Source: Actinomycetota bacterium (GTDB lineage Bacteria > Actinomycetota > Actinomycetes > S36-B12 > UBA5976). Taken from it: a stretch of DNA of 64,000 bases. The translations under genes and the position numbers were made by a program. The notes beneath the pieces are model-generated. The model was not told the origin of the DNA, ran no database searches, and worked only from the letters and a program-made list of their open reading frames with translations. The stretch lies in NCBI GenBank assembly GCA_026392515.1, contig JAPLBY010000011.1, forward strand, positions 62,001 through 126,000, in the 5' to 3' direction. This document shows, one piece after another, positions 57,334 through 64,000 of the stretch. Each line of letters begins with the position of its first letter. Within the stretch, counting starts at the first letter, position 1.

Positions 57334-57902
57334 TAGCTTTCGCTCTCCAGAACGGCTGCAATTACAACCCGCAATTCAGACTCAGTTGTTGGTCCCAAGA
57401 TACGAGCCGCAACTCTGCCTTGTGAATCCAAAATGATTGTTGAAGGCGTTGCTGCTGGACCTAGATTTCCGAAAACTAAAGTTAACTGTCCATCCTTATC
57501 TCGAATAGATGGATAAGAAACTTTGAATCTTTCGTTAAATGCTTTCGCAGCGGCAAGGCCATCACGAGTATTTAGTCCAAGGAATTCAACGCCTTGGTCT
57601 TTGAACTGCAGGTATGAATTCTCTAATTCACTCGCCTCAGATCTACATGGTCCACACCAGGATGCCCAAAGATTTATGACAACTGGTTTACCTTGCCAGC
57701 TCGCAATATCTAGCGGCGTTCCATCTAGCGTCTCGCCTGCGAGTGAAATCGGTTCGCCACGTTCTTCGGGTGCGAGCAGGACGGTACTGCCATCGCCAGA
57801 AATGTAACCAGTGTCAGAAGTATTTGAAGTACTGCTCGCACCACATCCCGTCAGGAACGCTAAGCACGCACCTGCAAAAACTAGAGCGGCAACTTTACGC
57901 AC
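57333..57902 (-). CDS. TlpA/ResA-like thiol-disulfide lipoprotein
   Basis: 189 aa. Signal peptide with lipobox LTGC (C20), then a thioredoxin fold with W-C83-G-P-C86. Extracytoplasmic partner of CcdA in cytochrome c maturation. The start lies inside the end of the upstream phosphatase gene (8-nt overlap). Confidence 0.94.
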   Translation of the reverse strand: MRKVAALVFAGACLAFLTGCGASSTSNTSDTGYISGDGSTVLLAPEERGEPISLAGETLDGTPLDIASWQGKPVVINLWASWCGPCRSEASELENSYLQFKDQGVEFLGLNTRDGLAAAKAFNERFKVSYPSIRDKDGQLTLVFGNLGPAATPSTIILDSQGRVAARILGPTTESELRVVIAAVLESES

Positions 57903-58530
57903 CGGCGATCTTGCTCGCTTTCCCCAAGAGGTCTGCGCTCGGTTCGGTGTACAAAACCGCTACTAAAGCATCGTCATCAAATGTCAGTGAAGTTAGCGAA
58001 GCCAAGCTGCATTGACGTTTGCGAGGATCATGCGGAAAACGTCGATCTTCGAAATCAAGACGACTTATCCAAATTGGAAGTTGGTGGCTGACCAGAACTG
58101 CTTCATGTCCCCGCGCTGCATCACGAGCATCCGCAACCGCTTGTCGCATCCGAGCTGCAACAACCACATAGGGCTCACCCCAAGATGGGCGAATTGGGTT
58201 GTAGAGATGTTTCCAGGCTCGTGGTTGACGAAGAACACCGTCGCCAACTGAAACTCGTTCGCCTTCAAACACATTGTCAGCTTCAATCAGATTTTCGTCA
58301 GTGCCAATTGTTAAACCAAGTACCCCAGCAATCGGCGCCGCAGTTTGCTGGGCACGCTCTAACGGCGATGAGATCACTACTGTCACATCGCGAGATGCCA
58401 AGGCTTCGGCAGCGCGCTGCGCCATTTCATGGCCTAGCTCTGAAAGTCGATATCCGGGCAGACGTCCATAAAGGACCTTGTCCGGGTTATGAACTTCACC
58501 GTGACGCAGTAAGTGAACCGTTGTCTGCAT
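57895..58530 (-). CDS. Histidine phosphatase / phosphoglycerate-mutase-like protein
   Basis: 211 aa from the ATG at 58528-58530. LLRHGE (H10) is the catalytic motif; the second histidine is in LVSHQLPIW. It occupies the slot between hemD/hemL and the cytochrome c genes where Actinobacteria commonly have a GpmB-like protein. True substrate unknown. Longer upstream frames run into hemD and were not used. Confidence 0.88.
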   Translation of the reverse strand: MQTTVHLLRHGEVHNPDKVLYGRLPGYRLSELGHEMAQRAAEALASRDVTVVISSPLERAQQTAAPIAGVLGLTIGTDENLIEADNVFEGERVSVGDGVLRQPRAWKHLYNPIRPSWGEPYVVVAARMRQAVADARDAARGHEAVLVSHQLPIWISRLDFEDRRFPHDPRKRQCSLASLTSLTFDDDALVAVLYTEPSADLLGKASKIAGA

Positions 58531-58543
58531 ACTACTAATCAGA

Positions 58544-60130
58544 TCACGTTGCGCGACGTCGTGCAGCCGAGCGCTTACGAGATGGGCGCCAGCCAACTGA
58601 GCCTGAAGTTTCAGCTTCATCGCGAAGAGCGCCGCCATGAACTGCCAAGGCGTTTGCCAAGGCTGTGATGGTGGCATCTTCTGGAAGTACATCAACCCGT
58701 AGGCCATGCTCTTGAGCAGTCTTAGCGGTTGCAGGTCCGATGCAGGCAATGATTGTTGTTGGGTGAGGCTTGCCAGCGATTCCAACCAGGTTACGAACTG
58801 TGCTACTTGAGGTGAAAATCACAGCGTCGAAGCCACCACTCTTGATTGCTTCGCGTGTCTCTACCGCCGGAGGTGCAGCGCGCACTGTGCGGAAGGCCGT
58901 TACGTCTTCGACTTCCCAGCCAAGTGCAGTAAGACCAGCAACCAAAGTGTCAGTTGCAATGTCAGCTCGTGGCAAGAAGATTCGATTAATCGGATCGTTG
59001 ATTGAATCAAACTCTGGCCATTCCTCGAGCAAGCTGGCAGTAGTTTGTTCTTCTTCTGGAACTAGGTCTGGACGAACACCCATTGCAATCAATGCGTTAA
59101 CGGTGTCTTCGCCGATGGCAGCAATTTTGATTCCTGAAAGTGAACGAGCATCTAACCCATACTCTTCAAAACGTTCGCGAATTGCGCGCACTGCGTTAAG
59201 GCTGGTGAAAACTACCCATTCAAATCTTCCGGATACAAGTCCGTGAATTGCACGTTCCATTTGTTGTGGTGTGCGAGGTGGTTCAACCGACATAGTTGGA
59301 ACTTCAAACGGAACTGCGCCAAATGAAATCATTTGTTCGCGTAAGTCTTCTGTTGAATCCTTAGTGCGAGGTACGAGTACGCGCCAGCCATGCAGCGGAC
59401 GATTCTCAAACCATGCGGTGCGATCGCCAACAGTTTCGCCAATGATGACAATTCCGTTGCCGCTTTGCTTGGCAAGCTTCACTGCATTTGGAAGTGCCTC
59501 AAGAGTTGAATGCAAAGAACGCTGCTCAACTGTGGCGCCATCACGGACGATTGCAACTGGTGTTGAACCTTCGCGACCTGCCTTGATAAGAGCCTTAGAA
59601 ACTTCAGTTACTCGATCTGCGGCATTGTGAACTACCAGTGTCACAAGTGGATCAATGTGTGCGGCCCAATCAACGATTGGCGAATCAGCATCGATGATGC
59701 GAACTTCGCGAGTGCGACCACCAGTTAGTGAAACACCAACGTGAGCTGCGACTGCAGTTAGCGGAGAAACGCCGGCAGCAACTTCAAAAGCATGGCCTGC
59801 CTTGGCGATTGCTGATGTCTCCATAGCGAGGCGCCCATCAAGAACTGGGTCACCTGAAAGTAGTCGAACTACCTGCAGGCCATCCTTACGAGCATCAAGC
59901 AAAACTTTGGTGCGGGCAGCCAACGAAAGTGGTGCACCGGCATTGTCCACGGCAACTAGTACTTGTCCTGAGGAAACTATCTCGGCAAGGCGAGTTATTT
60001 CTTCGTCAACAACTACGACGTCAGCTGATTGAAGCAACCGATGCGCGCGAACTGTTAATAGATCTGGGTCACCGGGTCCGGCAACCACAAAAGACACTCC
60101 GACTGCGGCAGATACCTGCGAGCTAGCCAT
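58544..60130 (-). CDS. hemD: Bifunctional-type SUMT (degenerate) / uroporphyrinogen-III synthase fusion
   Basis: 528 aa. The C-terminal half (about 255-510) is a HemD fold: GWRVLVPRTKD, VVFTSLNAVRAI, RIFLPRADIATDTLVAGLTALGW, IFTSSSTVRNL and CIGPATAKTAQEHG, all well kept. The N-terminal half resembles uroporphyrinogen-III methyltransferase (FVVAGPGDPDLLTVRAHRLL), but the usual RLKGGDPFVFGRGGEE block reads RLLSGDPVLDGRLAMET, so methyltransferase activity is doubtful. The tail is strongly basic. Actinobacteria normally carry hemA and hemC before and hemB and hemL after this gene; none is here. Confidence 0.88.
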   Translation of the reverse strand: MASSQVSAAVGVSFVVAGPGDPDLLTVRAHRLLQSADVVVVDEEITRLAEIVSSGQVLVAVDNAGAPLSLAARTKVLLDARKDGLQVVRLLSGDPVLDGRLAMETSAIAKAGHAFEVAAGVSPLTAVAAHVGVSLTGGRTREVRIIDADSPIVDWAAHIDPLVTLVVHNAADRVTEVSKALIKAGREGSTPVAIVRDGATVEQRSLHSTLEALPNAVKLAKQSGNGIVIIGETVGDRTAWFENRPLHGWRVLVPRTKDSTEDLREQMISFGAVPFEVPTMSVEPPRTPQQMERAIHGLVSGRFEWVVFTSLNAVRAIRERFEEYGLDARSLSGIKIAAIGEDTVNALIAMGVRPDLVPEEEQTTASLLEEWPEFDSINDPINRIFLPRADIATDTLVAGLTALGWEVEDVTAFRTVRAAPPAVETREAIKSGGFDAVIFTSSSTVRNLVGIAGKPHPTTIIACIGPATAKTAQEHGLRVDVLPEDATITALANALAVHGGALRDEAETSGSVGWRPSRKRSAARRRAT

Positions 60131-60177
60131 TTACACACCTACCTTGTTTGTGTACTTGCAGCTTTGGGAAGTCATTT

Positions 60178-60882
60178 TTATCCTGCATTCGCTTGAGTCA
60201 GCGCGCTTTGGGATTTGCGCTGTTCGTGGAATGCAAGAATCTGTAGTTCGGTCGCAAGGTCTACGCGACGCACGTCAACACCAGCTGGTACTTCGATAAG
60301 TACCGGTGCGAAATTCAAAATACTTGTGATGCCATTGCGAACCATTAAGTCGCAAACTTCTTGGGCAGCTGTTTCTGGAGTTGCAATAACTCCGATTGAT
60401 GCGCCACTGCTTAGAACAACCTGTGGCAGTTTTGAAATGTCCGTAACAACGATTTCTTTGCCAGCGACAGTTACGGTTTCGCCAACTCGATTTGGGTCAG
60501 TGTCGAACAAGCCCACAACCGAAAAACCTCGGGATGCAAAACCTGGGTAGCCAGCAAGTGCGTTACCCAGGTTTCCAATTCCAACAATTACTACTGGCCA
60601 AACCTGAGTAAGTCCCAATGCGCGAGCAATTTGGTAAAGCAAGAATTCAACGTCATAACCAACGCCACGAGTTCCATACGAACCTAGGAATGAAAGATCC
60701 TTGCGAAGTTTTGCGCTAGACACACCACTGGCCTCGGCCAACTCTTCGGACGAGACCAGGAGAACTCCACGCGCAGTTAGTGAAAGTAGGCTGCGGTGAT
60801 ACATCGGAAGACGACTAACGGTCGCGTCAGGGATAACACCACGAGCACTTACGTGCGAGTTCGGTGTCTGCGACAGCGACAT
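60178..60882 (-). CDS. rex: Redox-sensing transcriptional repressor Rex
   Basis: 234 aa. N-terminal winged helix (MYHRSLLSLTARGVLLVSSEELAEASGVSSAKLRKDLSFLGSYGTRGVGY), then an NAD(H)-binding Rossmann domain VVIVGIGNLGNALAGY. Senses the NADH/NAD+ ratio; NADH releases it from DNA. The ATG at 60880-60882 is preferred over 60889-60891 because AAGGA then has normal spacing. A near-consensus Rex site precedes nuoA; I see none in front of rex itself. Confidence 0.95.
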   Translation of the reverse strand: MSLSQTPNSHVSARGVIPDATVSRLPMYHRSLLSLTARGVLLVSSEELAEASGVSSAKLRKDLSFLGSYGTRGVGYDVEFLLYQIARALGLTQVWPVVIVGIGNLGNALAGYPGFASRGFSVVGLFDTDPNRVGETVTVAGKEIVVTDISKLPQVVLSSGASIGVIATPETAAQEVCDLMVRNGITSILNFAPVLIEVPAGVDVRRVDLATELQILAFHEQRKSQSALTQANAG

Positions 60883-60915
60883 TAAAACCATCCTTTTTGT
60901 GACCGTATGGCGATC

Positions 60916-60943
60916 AGGTTATGCGCCTTTTCGCTTTGTGCAA
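60916..60943 (-). promoter_or_regulatory. Candidate promoter of rex
   Basis: Minus-strand TTGCAC (60938-60943), a 16-nt spacer and TAACCT (60916-60921), about 33 nt upstream of the rex start. Plausible but weak. A small inverted repeat (CCCTAG-ATCGTG-CTAGGG, 60958-60975) lies just upstream. Confidence 0.4.
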
Positions 60944-61034
60944 AATTGGCGTTAAGGCCCTAGATCGTGCTAGGGAAATCAAGGATTTTTGATGTTACAA
61001 ACGTGACTGATGTGACTTGACGAAGAGGTGAAAA

Positions 61035-61283
61035 TTAGTTGGTTTTTTTTGTTAATGCAGCGCGAAGGCGTGCTTCGTCTACGCGCCACTTGTCATGAAT
61101 TTTTCCGTCAATCATCGTGACTGGGATTGATTCAAAATACTGATCTGCCAGTTGGGGGTCTTCCAGAATTGATTGTTCACTCCAAGTTTCACCAAGTTCC
61201 TCGCACACTTTGGCGATTATTAACCTGGCGTTTTGACATAAATGGCAATCTGGTTTTCCAATGAGTACAACACGTGGATCCAT
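61035..61283 (-). CDS. Glutaredoxin-like protein (DUF836 type)
   Basis: 82 aa from the ATG at 61281-61283 (GGGAG upstream). Thioredoxin fold with C13-H-L-C16 and the cis-proline region ESIPVTMIDG. A short redox protein commonly encoded near rex and the HAD phosphatase in Actinobacteria. Longer frames upstream overlap the divergent HAD gene. Confidence 0.88.
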   Translation of the reverse strand: MDPRVVLIGKPDCHLCQNARLIIAKVCEELGETWSEQSILEDPQLADQYFESIPVTMIDGKIHDKWRVDEARLRAALTKKTN

Positions 61284-61332
61284 TTTTTTGCTCCCATCGG
61301 TCTGTAACCAGTGTGGCACATTGCATTCGCAG

Positions 61333-61338
61333 TACCCT
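61333..61338 (+). promoter_or_regulatory. -10 element of a probable leaderless promoter (HAD gene)
   Basis: TACCCT, ATAAAC, ATG at 61345. No Shine-Dalgarno. Confidence 0.5.
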
Positions 61339-61344
61339 ATAAAC

Positions 61345-62169
61345 ATGGGTTCAAATTCAGTTGGAATGCCTATCAATGAAGCCATTCCGGAACCCCAAAA
61401 AATTGGTGCGTTCTTTGATATCGATAACACAATCATGCGCGGTGCCAGCATCTATCACTTGGCTCGAGGATTGTTTGCCCGCAAGATCTTGAGCGCAACT
61501 GACTTAGCTAACTTTGCAATTGCGCAAGGAAAGTTTCTGACTTACGGTTCCGAGAATCTTTCCGACATGGCCCGCATCACCGAGAATGCGCTTTCGTTTG
61601 TAACCGGCCGAACCGTCGAAGAAGTAATCGGATTGTCCGAAGAAATTTATGACGAAATCATGGCTGACAAAGTTTGGCCAGGAACCGTGCAATTGGCTCA
61701 CACACACCGAGCAGCTGGGCACCAGGTTTGGTTAGTCTCGGCAGCGCCAATTGAGCTGGCAAACATCATCGCAACCAGACTCGGATTAAGTGGAGCGATT
61801 GCCACAGTCAGCGAAGTTGAAAACGGTGTCTACACCGGTCGCCTAAAAAATCCTCCGATGCATGGCGAGCAAAAAGCCATCGCCGTTGCAAAGTTAGCTA
61901 GCGAACATGGTTTGGATTTGGTTCATAGTTTTGCGTATTCCGATTCCAGCAATGACATTCCACTTTTGGAAAGCGTCGGGAATCCAACTGCGATTAATCC
62001 AGATTCGTCGCTACGAAGTCATGCCATCGAGAATGGCTGGCCGGTCCATGATTTCCGAAGACAGCGGTTAGTTAAGCGATATGGCGTACCTGCGGGCGCA
62101 ACAGCCATTGCATTAGTAGGCGCGGGTGCCGGGATAGCAATTGCTGCCACCCGACGCTCCCGCGCCTGA
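61345..62169 (+). CDS. HAD-IB family phosphatase (SerB-like)
   Basis: 274 aa. The nucleophile motif reads FFDIDNTIMRG, motif II is LVSAAP, and motif III/IV are in SYSDSSNDIPLLE-like YSDSSNDIPLLESVG. A C-terminal hydrophobic helix (TAIALVGAGAGIAIAAT) suggests membrane tethering. Substrate (phosphoserine, phospholipid or other) unresolved. The ATG at 61345 is supported by a leaderless -10 and overlaps no neighbour. Confidence 0.88.
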   Translation: MGSNSVGMPINEAIPEPQKIGAFFDIDNTIMRGASIYHLARGLFARKILSATDLANFAIAQGKFLTYGSENLSDMARITENALSFVTGRTVEEVIGLSEEIYDEIMADKVWPGTVQLAHTHRAAGHQVWLVSAAPIELANIIATRLGLSGAIATVSEVENGVYTGRLKNPPMHGEQKAIAVAKLASEHGLDLVHSFAYSDSSNDIPLLESVGNPTAINPDSSLRSHAIENGWPVHDFRRQRLVKRYGVPAGATAIALVGAGAGIAIAATRRSRA

Positions 62170-62184
62170 AGTTTTTGAAGGGGT

Positions 62185-62286
62185 TTACTTACCCTTATTG
62201 CGACGCTGCGAACGCGTCTTCTTAAGCATTTTGCGATGCTTCTTCTTGGCCATGCGCTTGCGGCGCTTCTTGATCACCGAGCCCAT
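62185..62286 (-). CDS. bS22 / AURKAIP1-COX24-domain small basic ribosomal protein
   Basis: 33 aa: MGSVIKKRRKRMAKKKHRK then MLKKTRSQRRNKGK. This lysine/arginine-rich peptide is the actinobacterial 30S-associated protein bS22 (COX24/AURKAIP1 domain). A good Shine-Dalgarno (AAAGGTGG) precedes the ATG at 62284-62286. The usual neighbours (HAD phosphatase, HTH protein, proC) support it. Confidence 0.93.
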   Translation of the reverse strand: MGSVIKKRRKRMAKKKHRKMLKKTRSQRRNKGK

Positions 62287-62379
62287 TTGGACCACCTTTA
62301 CTTATGTTGTTTAACTGAGTCTACGTGCTTGCTTTAGTGAACTTGCGTTAGGACTGGATTGCTCCAGTTACCCAACTAA

Positions 62380-62586
62380 TTAGCCTGCTTCTACAAATGA
62401 TTCTTGTAGGTAGGTATGAACAGCTTGTTCTGGAATTCGAAAGGATCTTCCAACCTGAACTGCTGGTAGTTCACCGTTATGCACTAAGCGATAGACAGTC
62501 ATTTTTGAAACTCGCATTGCAGTTGCAACTTCAGCAACTGTTAAGAAGCGAACTTCTCCGAGCGGACGTTCATTTGATGCACCCAT
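62380..62586 (-). CDS. Excisionase-type HTH DNA-binding protein
   Basis: 68 aa. A MerR-like winged helix alone: FLTVAEVATAMRVSKMTVYRLVHNGELPAVQVGRSFRIPEQAVHTYL. Members of this family sit beside proC and bS22 in many Actinobacteria and are chromosomal regulators, not phage excisionases. Distinct from classical BldC in sequence. Targets unknown; the 157-nt region upstream contains a 20-nt palindrome at 62716-62735. Confidence 0.88.
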   Translation of the reverse strand: MGASNERPLGEVRFLTVAEVATAMRVSKMTVYRLVHNGELPAVQVGRSFRIPEQAVHTYLQESFVEAG

Positions 62587-62715
62587 AGGTCACCGAAACC
62601 ATTCTGTGTGGGCTAAGCACCGGCTTCCCCTCCGGGCTGAACTTCACACTCATTCGTAGATGCTTACATTAGTGGCGAATGGGACTCAAGTGAAAGTCGG
62701 TTCAGAAAGTAACTT

Positions 62716-62735
62716 AAATTACACGTGTGTAATTT
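62716..62735. repeat. AT-rich palindrome downstream of proC
   Basis: AAATTACAC-GT-GTGTAATTT, perfect 9-bp arms. It is 8 nt beyond the proC stop and about 130 nt upstream of the HTH gene. It lacks the GC-rich stem and U-tract of a terminator, so an operator is more likely. Confidence 0.6.
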
Positions 62736-62743
62736 GGAACTGG

Positions 62744-63541
62744 CTATTGCATACCCAGTTCTTTTGAACGATCACGAGCCGCTTCCATCGCACTCAAAAA
62801 CGCTGCACGAACTTTAAAGTCATCAAACTGTCGCAATGCGGCAACCGTAGTGCCACCAGGCGAAGTAACTTGTTCGCGCAAAACCGTTGGATGTTCTTTG
62901 GTTTCCCGAAGCATGGTTGCTGCGCCATAGACGGTTTGCAAGACCAACTCGTTGGCCACATCGCGGGGCAGACCAAGCATTACTCCACCCTCGATCATAG
63001 CTTCTACAACGTAAAAGATGTAGGCCGGGCCAGAGCCTGAAATCGCAGTAACTGCGTCTTGGTATTTCTCAGGAACTCGGACAACTTGACCAACGCTTCG
63101 AAGCAAAATTTCAACTGTTAATAAATGTTCCTCGGTACTGTTCGTACCCGAGCTGATCGCAGCCATACCTTGATCAACCAAAGCTGGGGTGTTTGGCATA
63201 ACGCGAATAACTGGTGTTTGGGCGGGCAATAAATCTTCCATGAAGCTGGTCGTGATTCCAGCAGCGAGTGAGACAACTAAAGTTCCAGGCCTTAGCGAGT
63301 CTTTGATTTCATCCAAAACAATCGCCATATCTTGAGGCTTTACTACTAAAACAACGGTGTCAGCCTTAGCGGAAACTTCTTGATTTGTTCCATTTGCTAC
63401 GCCGTGCTCTTTAGTAACTTCAGCCGATCTTTCAATTCGACGATCCGCGATTAGAAGTTCAGATTTTGGAACTCCAGCTCTTAGTAGGCCCGATAACAAG
63501 GTCTCCCCCATTACGCCAGCCCCGATGATGGCAGTAGTCAC
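62744..63541 (-). CDS. proC: Pyrroline-5-carboxylate reductase
   Basis: 265 aa. Reduces P5C to proline with NAD(P)H. Rossmann motif TTAIIGAGVMGETLLSGLLRAG, RVMPNTPALVDQGMAAI, and the C-terminal signature ISGSGPAYIFYVVEAMIEGGVMLGLPRDVA with VTSPGGTTVAALRQF. It follows the proline dehydrogenase gene by 9 nt, so synthesis and breakdown enzymes of proline share a transcript. Confidence 0.97.
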   Translation of the reverse strand: MTTAIIGAGVMGETLLSGLLRAGVPKSELLIADRRIERSAEVTKEHGVANGTNQEVSAKADTVVLVVKPQDMAIVLDEIKDSLRPGTLVVSLAAGITTSFMEDLLPAQTPVIRVMPNTPALVDQGMAAISSGTNSTEEHLLTVEILLRSVGQVVRVPEKYQDAVTAISGSGPAYIFYVVEAMIEGGVMLGLPRDVANELVLQTVYGAATMLRETKEHPTVLREQVTSPGGTTVAALRQFDDFKVRAAFLSAMEAARDRSKELGMQ

Positions 63542-63550
63542 GACGCAGTC

Positions 63551-64000
63551 CTAACCCTTGGAAACCAAGGAACGCAAGAAGAGTGAAAGGTTAGATGGCT
63601 TCTCTGCCATCCGGCGCATTAGGTATGGGTACCACTGATCGCCGTAAGGAACGTAAACCCGAACTTTGTGACCCAGTTCAGCCAAACGAACTTGCTCGTC
63701 TGGGCGGACGCCAAGCAGCATCTGGAACTCGAAGGTTTCCTTACTGCGACCGCTTCGAAGGGCCAGTGCTTGGCCAATCTGGATCAGGCGTGGGTCATGC
63801 GTTGCCAACATTGGGTAAGCATCGGATTCGATCAAGGTGCTCATGCTGCGCACATAAGCCTTATCGATTTCACCTCGATCTACAAATGCTACGTCGGCAG
63901 CTTCGGCGTATGCACCCTTGCAAAGACGGATGCGGGAGTCGGTGTAAGAGTAGGCAGCAACGTCATCTTCAGTGCGATGAAGTTGTGCTTGAAGTACGCC
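63551..64000 (-). CDS. Proline dehydrogenase, C-terminal part
   Basis: 150 codons visible; the gene continues beyond the right edge. The frame is open to position 64000 and contains SRIRLCKGAYAEAADVAF, HDPRLI, and FEFQMLLGVRPDEQVRLAELGHKVRVYVPYGDQWYPYLMRR, the FAD/substrate barrel motifs of monofunctional proline dehydrogenase. It oxidises proline to P5C, the substrate of the dehydrogenase encoded at 10214-11839. Confidence 0.93.
   Translation of the reverse strand, partial: GVLQAQLHRTEDDVAAYSYTDSRIRLCKGAYAEAADVAFVDRGEIDKAYVRSMSTLIESDAYPMLATHDPRLIQIGQALALRSGRSKETFEFQMLLGVRPDEQVRLAELGHKVRVYVPYGDQWYPYLMRRMAEKPSNLSLFLRSLVSKG

Noticed and set aside
58531-58785. N-terminal extension of the histidine phosphatase into hemD
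   Set aside because: The conserved phosphatase domain begins at MQTTVHLLRHGE; the extension is the antisense-free overlap of the hemD 3' end in another frame.
60892-61034. Rex autoregulatory site upstream of rex
   Set aside because: Only isolated TTTGTG half-sites occur; no TTGTGAA-N4-TTCACAA match comparable to the one at nuoA.
62380-62586. Excisionase of an integrated element
   Set aside because: No integrase, att-like repeat or phage gene nearby; its neighbours are conserved chromosomal genes (bS22, proC).
62600-62650. Cobalamin-riboswitch-like fragment (GGGGAAGCCGGTG on the minus strand)
   Set aside because: Only one short box resembles the B12 element; the following AATCCGG and B12 box are absent and the downstream gene is a small HTH protein.

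Overview
The window looks like a chromosomal segment of a streamlined, moderate-GC aquatic actinobacterium, most likely of the acI / Nanopelagicales type. No rRNA or other strict phylogenetic marker was compared, so this is an inference. It rests on three things: actinobacterial gene families and gene order (guaB-guaB3 next to a ChoD-like GMC oxidase; whiB3 beside groEL/groES; tRNA-Thr/tRNA-Met/rpmG/MaoC/MaoC/murB; rex-hemD-ResBC; a tiny bS22-type gene), base composition far below typical high-GC Actinobacteria, and extreme compaction. Genes overlap by 1-8 nt, convergent genes abut at their stops, and many first genes appear to be leaderless. I see no phage, IS element, CRISPR array or integron.

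Layout. 1-6.0 kb: start of guaA (minus), then a minus block of GMC oxidoreductase, succinic-semialdehyde-type dehydrogenase, guaB3 and guaB. 6.1-9.8 kb: regulatory and stress block with a cobalamin-binding MerR regulator, WhiB3/WhiD, GroEL with a His-rich tail and GroES under two CIRCE boxes. 9.8-16.6 kb: P5C dehydrogenase, a DCC protein, murB, a MaoC dehydratase pair, rpmG, three tRNA genes, and an ATC-hydrolase/M20 amidohydrolase pair. 16.6-24.2 kb: NDH-2, a coupled SDR-GntR-flavin monooxygenase-SDR operon, yajQ, and a small operon of rarD plus NuoB-, NuoC- and NuoI-like subunits. 24.2-40.2 kb: polyprenyl diphosphate synthase and the complete 14-gene nuo operon, with a near-consensus Rex operator upstream. 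40.4-53.8 kb: menaquinone genes (menG, menF, menD, menC, menB, menE, menA) interleaved with a novel-looking membrane protein, a P450, a RecB-type nuclease and a DmpA peptidase. 53.8-60.9 kb: cytochrome c maturation System II (ResB/CcsB, CcdA, TlpA), a phosphoglycerate-mutase-like protein, a SUMT-HemD fusion and rex. 61-64 kb: glutaredoxin, HAD phosphatase, bS22-like protein, an HTH protein, proC and partial proline dehydrogenase.

How it fits together. The core theme is aerobic respiration: NDH-1 and NDH-2 feed menaquinone, whose prenyl tail and ring enzymes are encoded here, and cytochrome c assembly follows. Rex (NADH/NAD+ sensing) is encoded in the window and has a candidate operator in front of nuoA. 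The tetrapyrrole locus appears gutted: only the HemD fusion remains where Actinobacteria usually carry hemA, hemC, hemD, hemB and hemL. Heme-using proteins (System II, P450) are nevertheless kept, which fits the heme auxotrophy reported for acI bacteria.

The most interesting signals are the leaderless promoter pattern TAnnnT-N6-start in front of at least eight genes, the Rex operator, the stripped heme locus with a degenerate SUMT domain, the orphan NuoB/C/I triad, the ATC-hydrolase/carbamoylase pair, and the coupled SDR-GntR-FMO-SDR cassette with a candidate operator.
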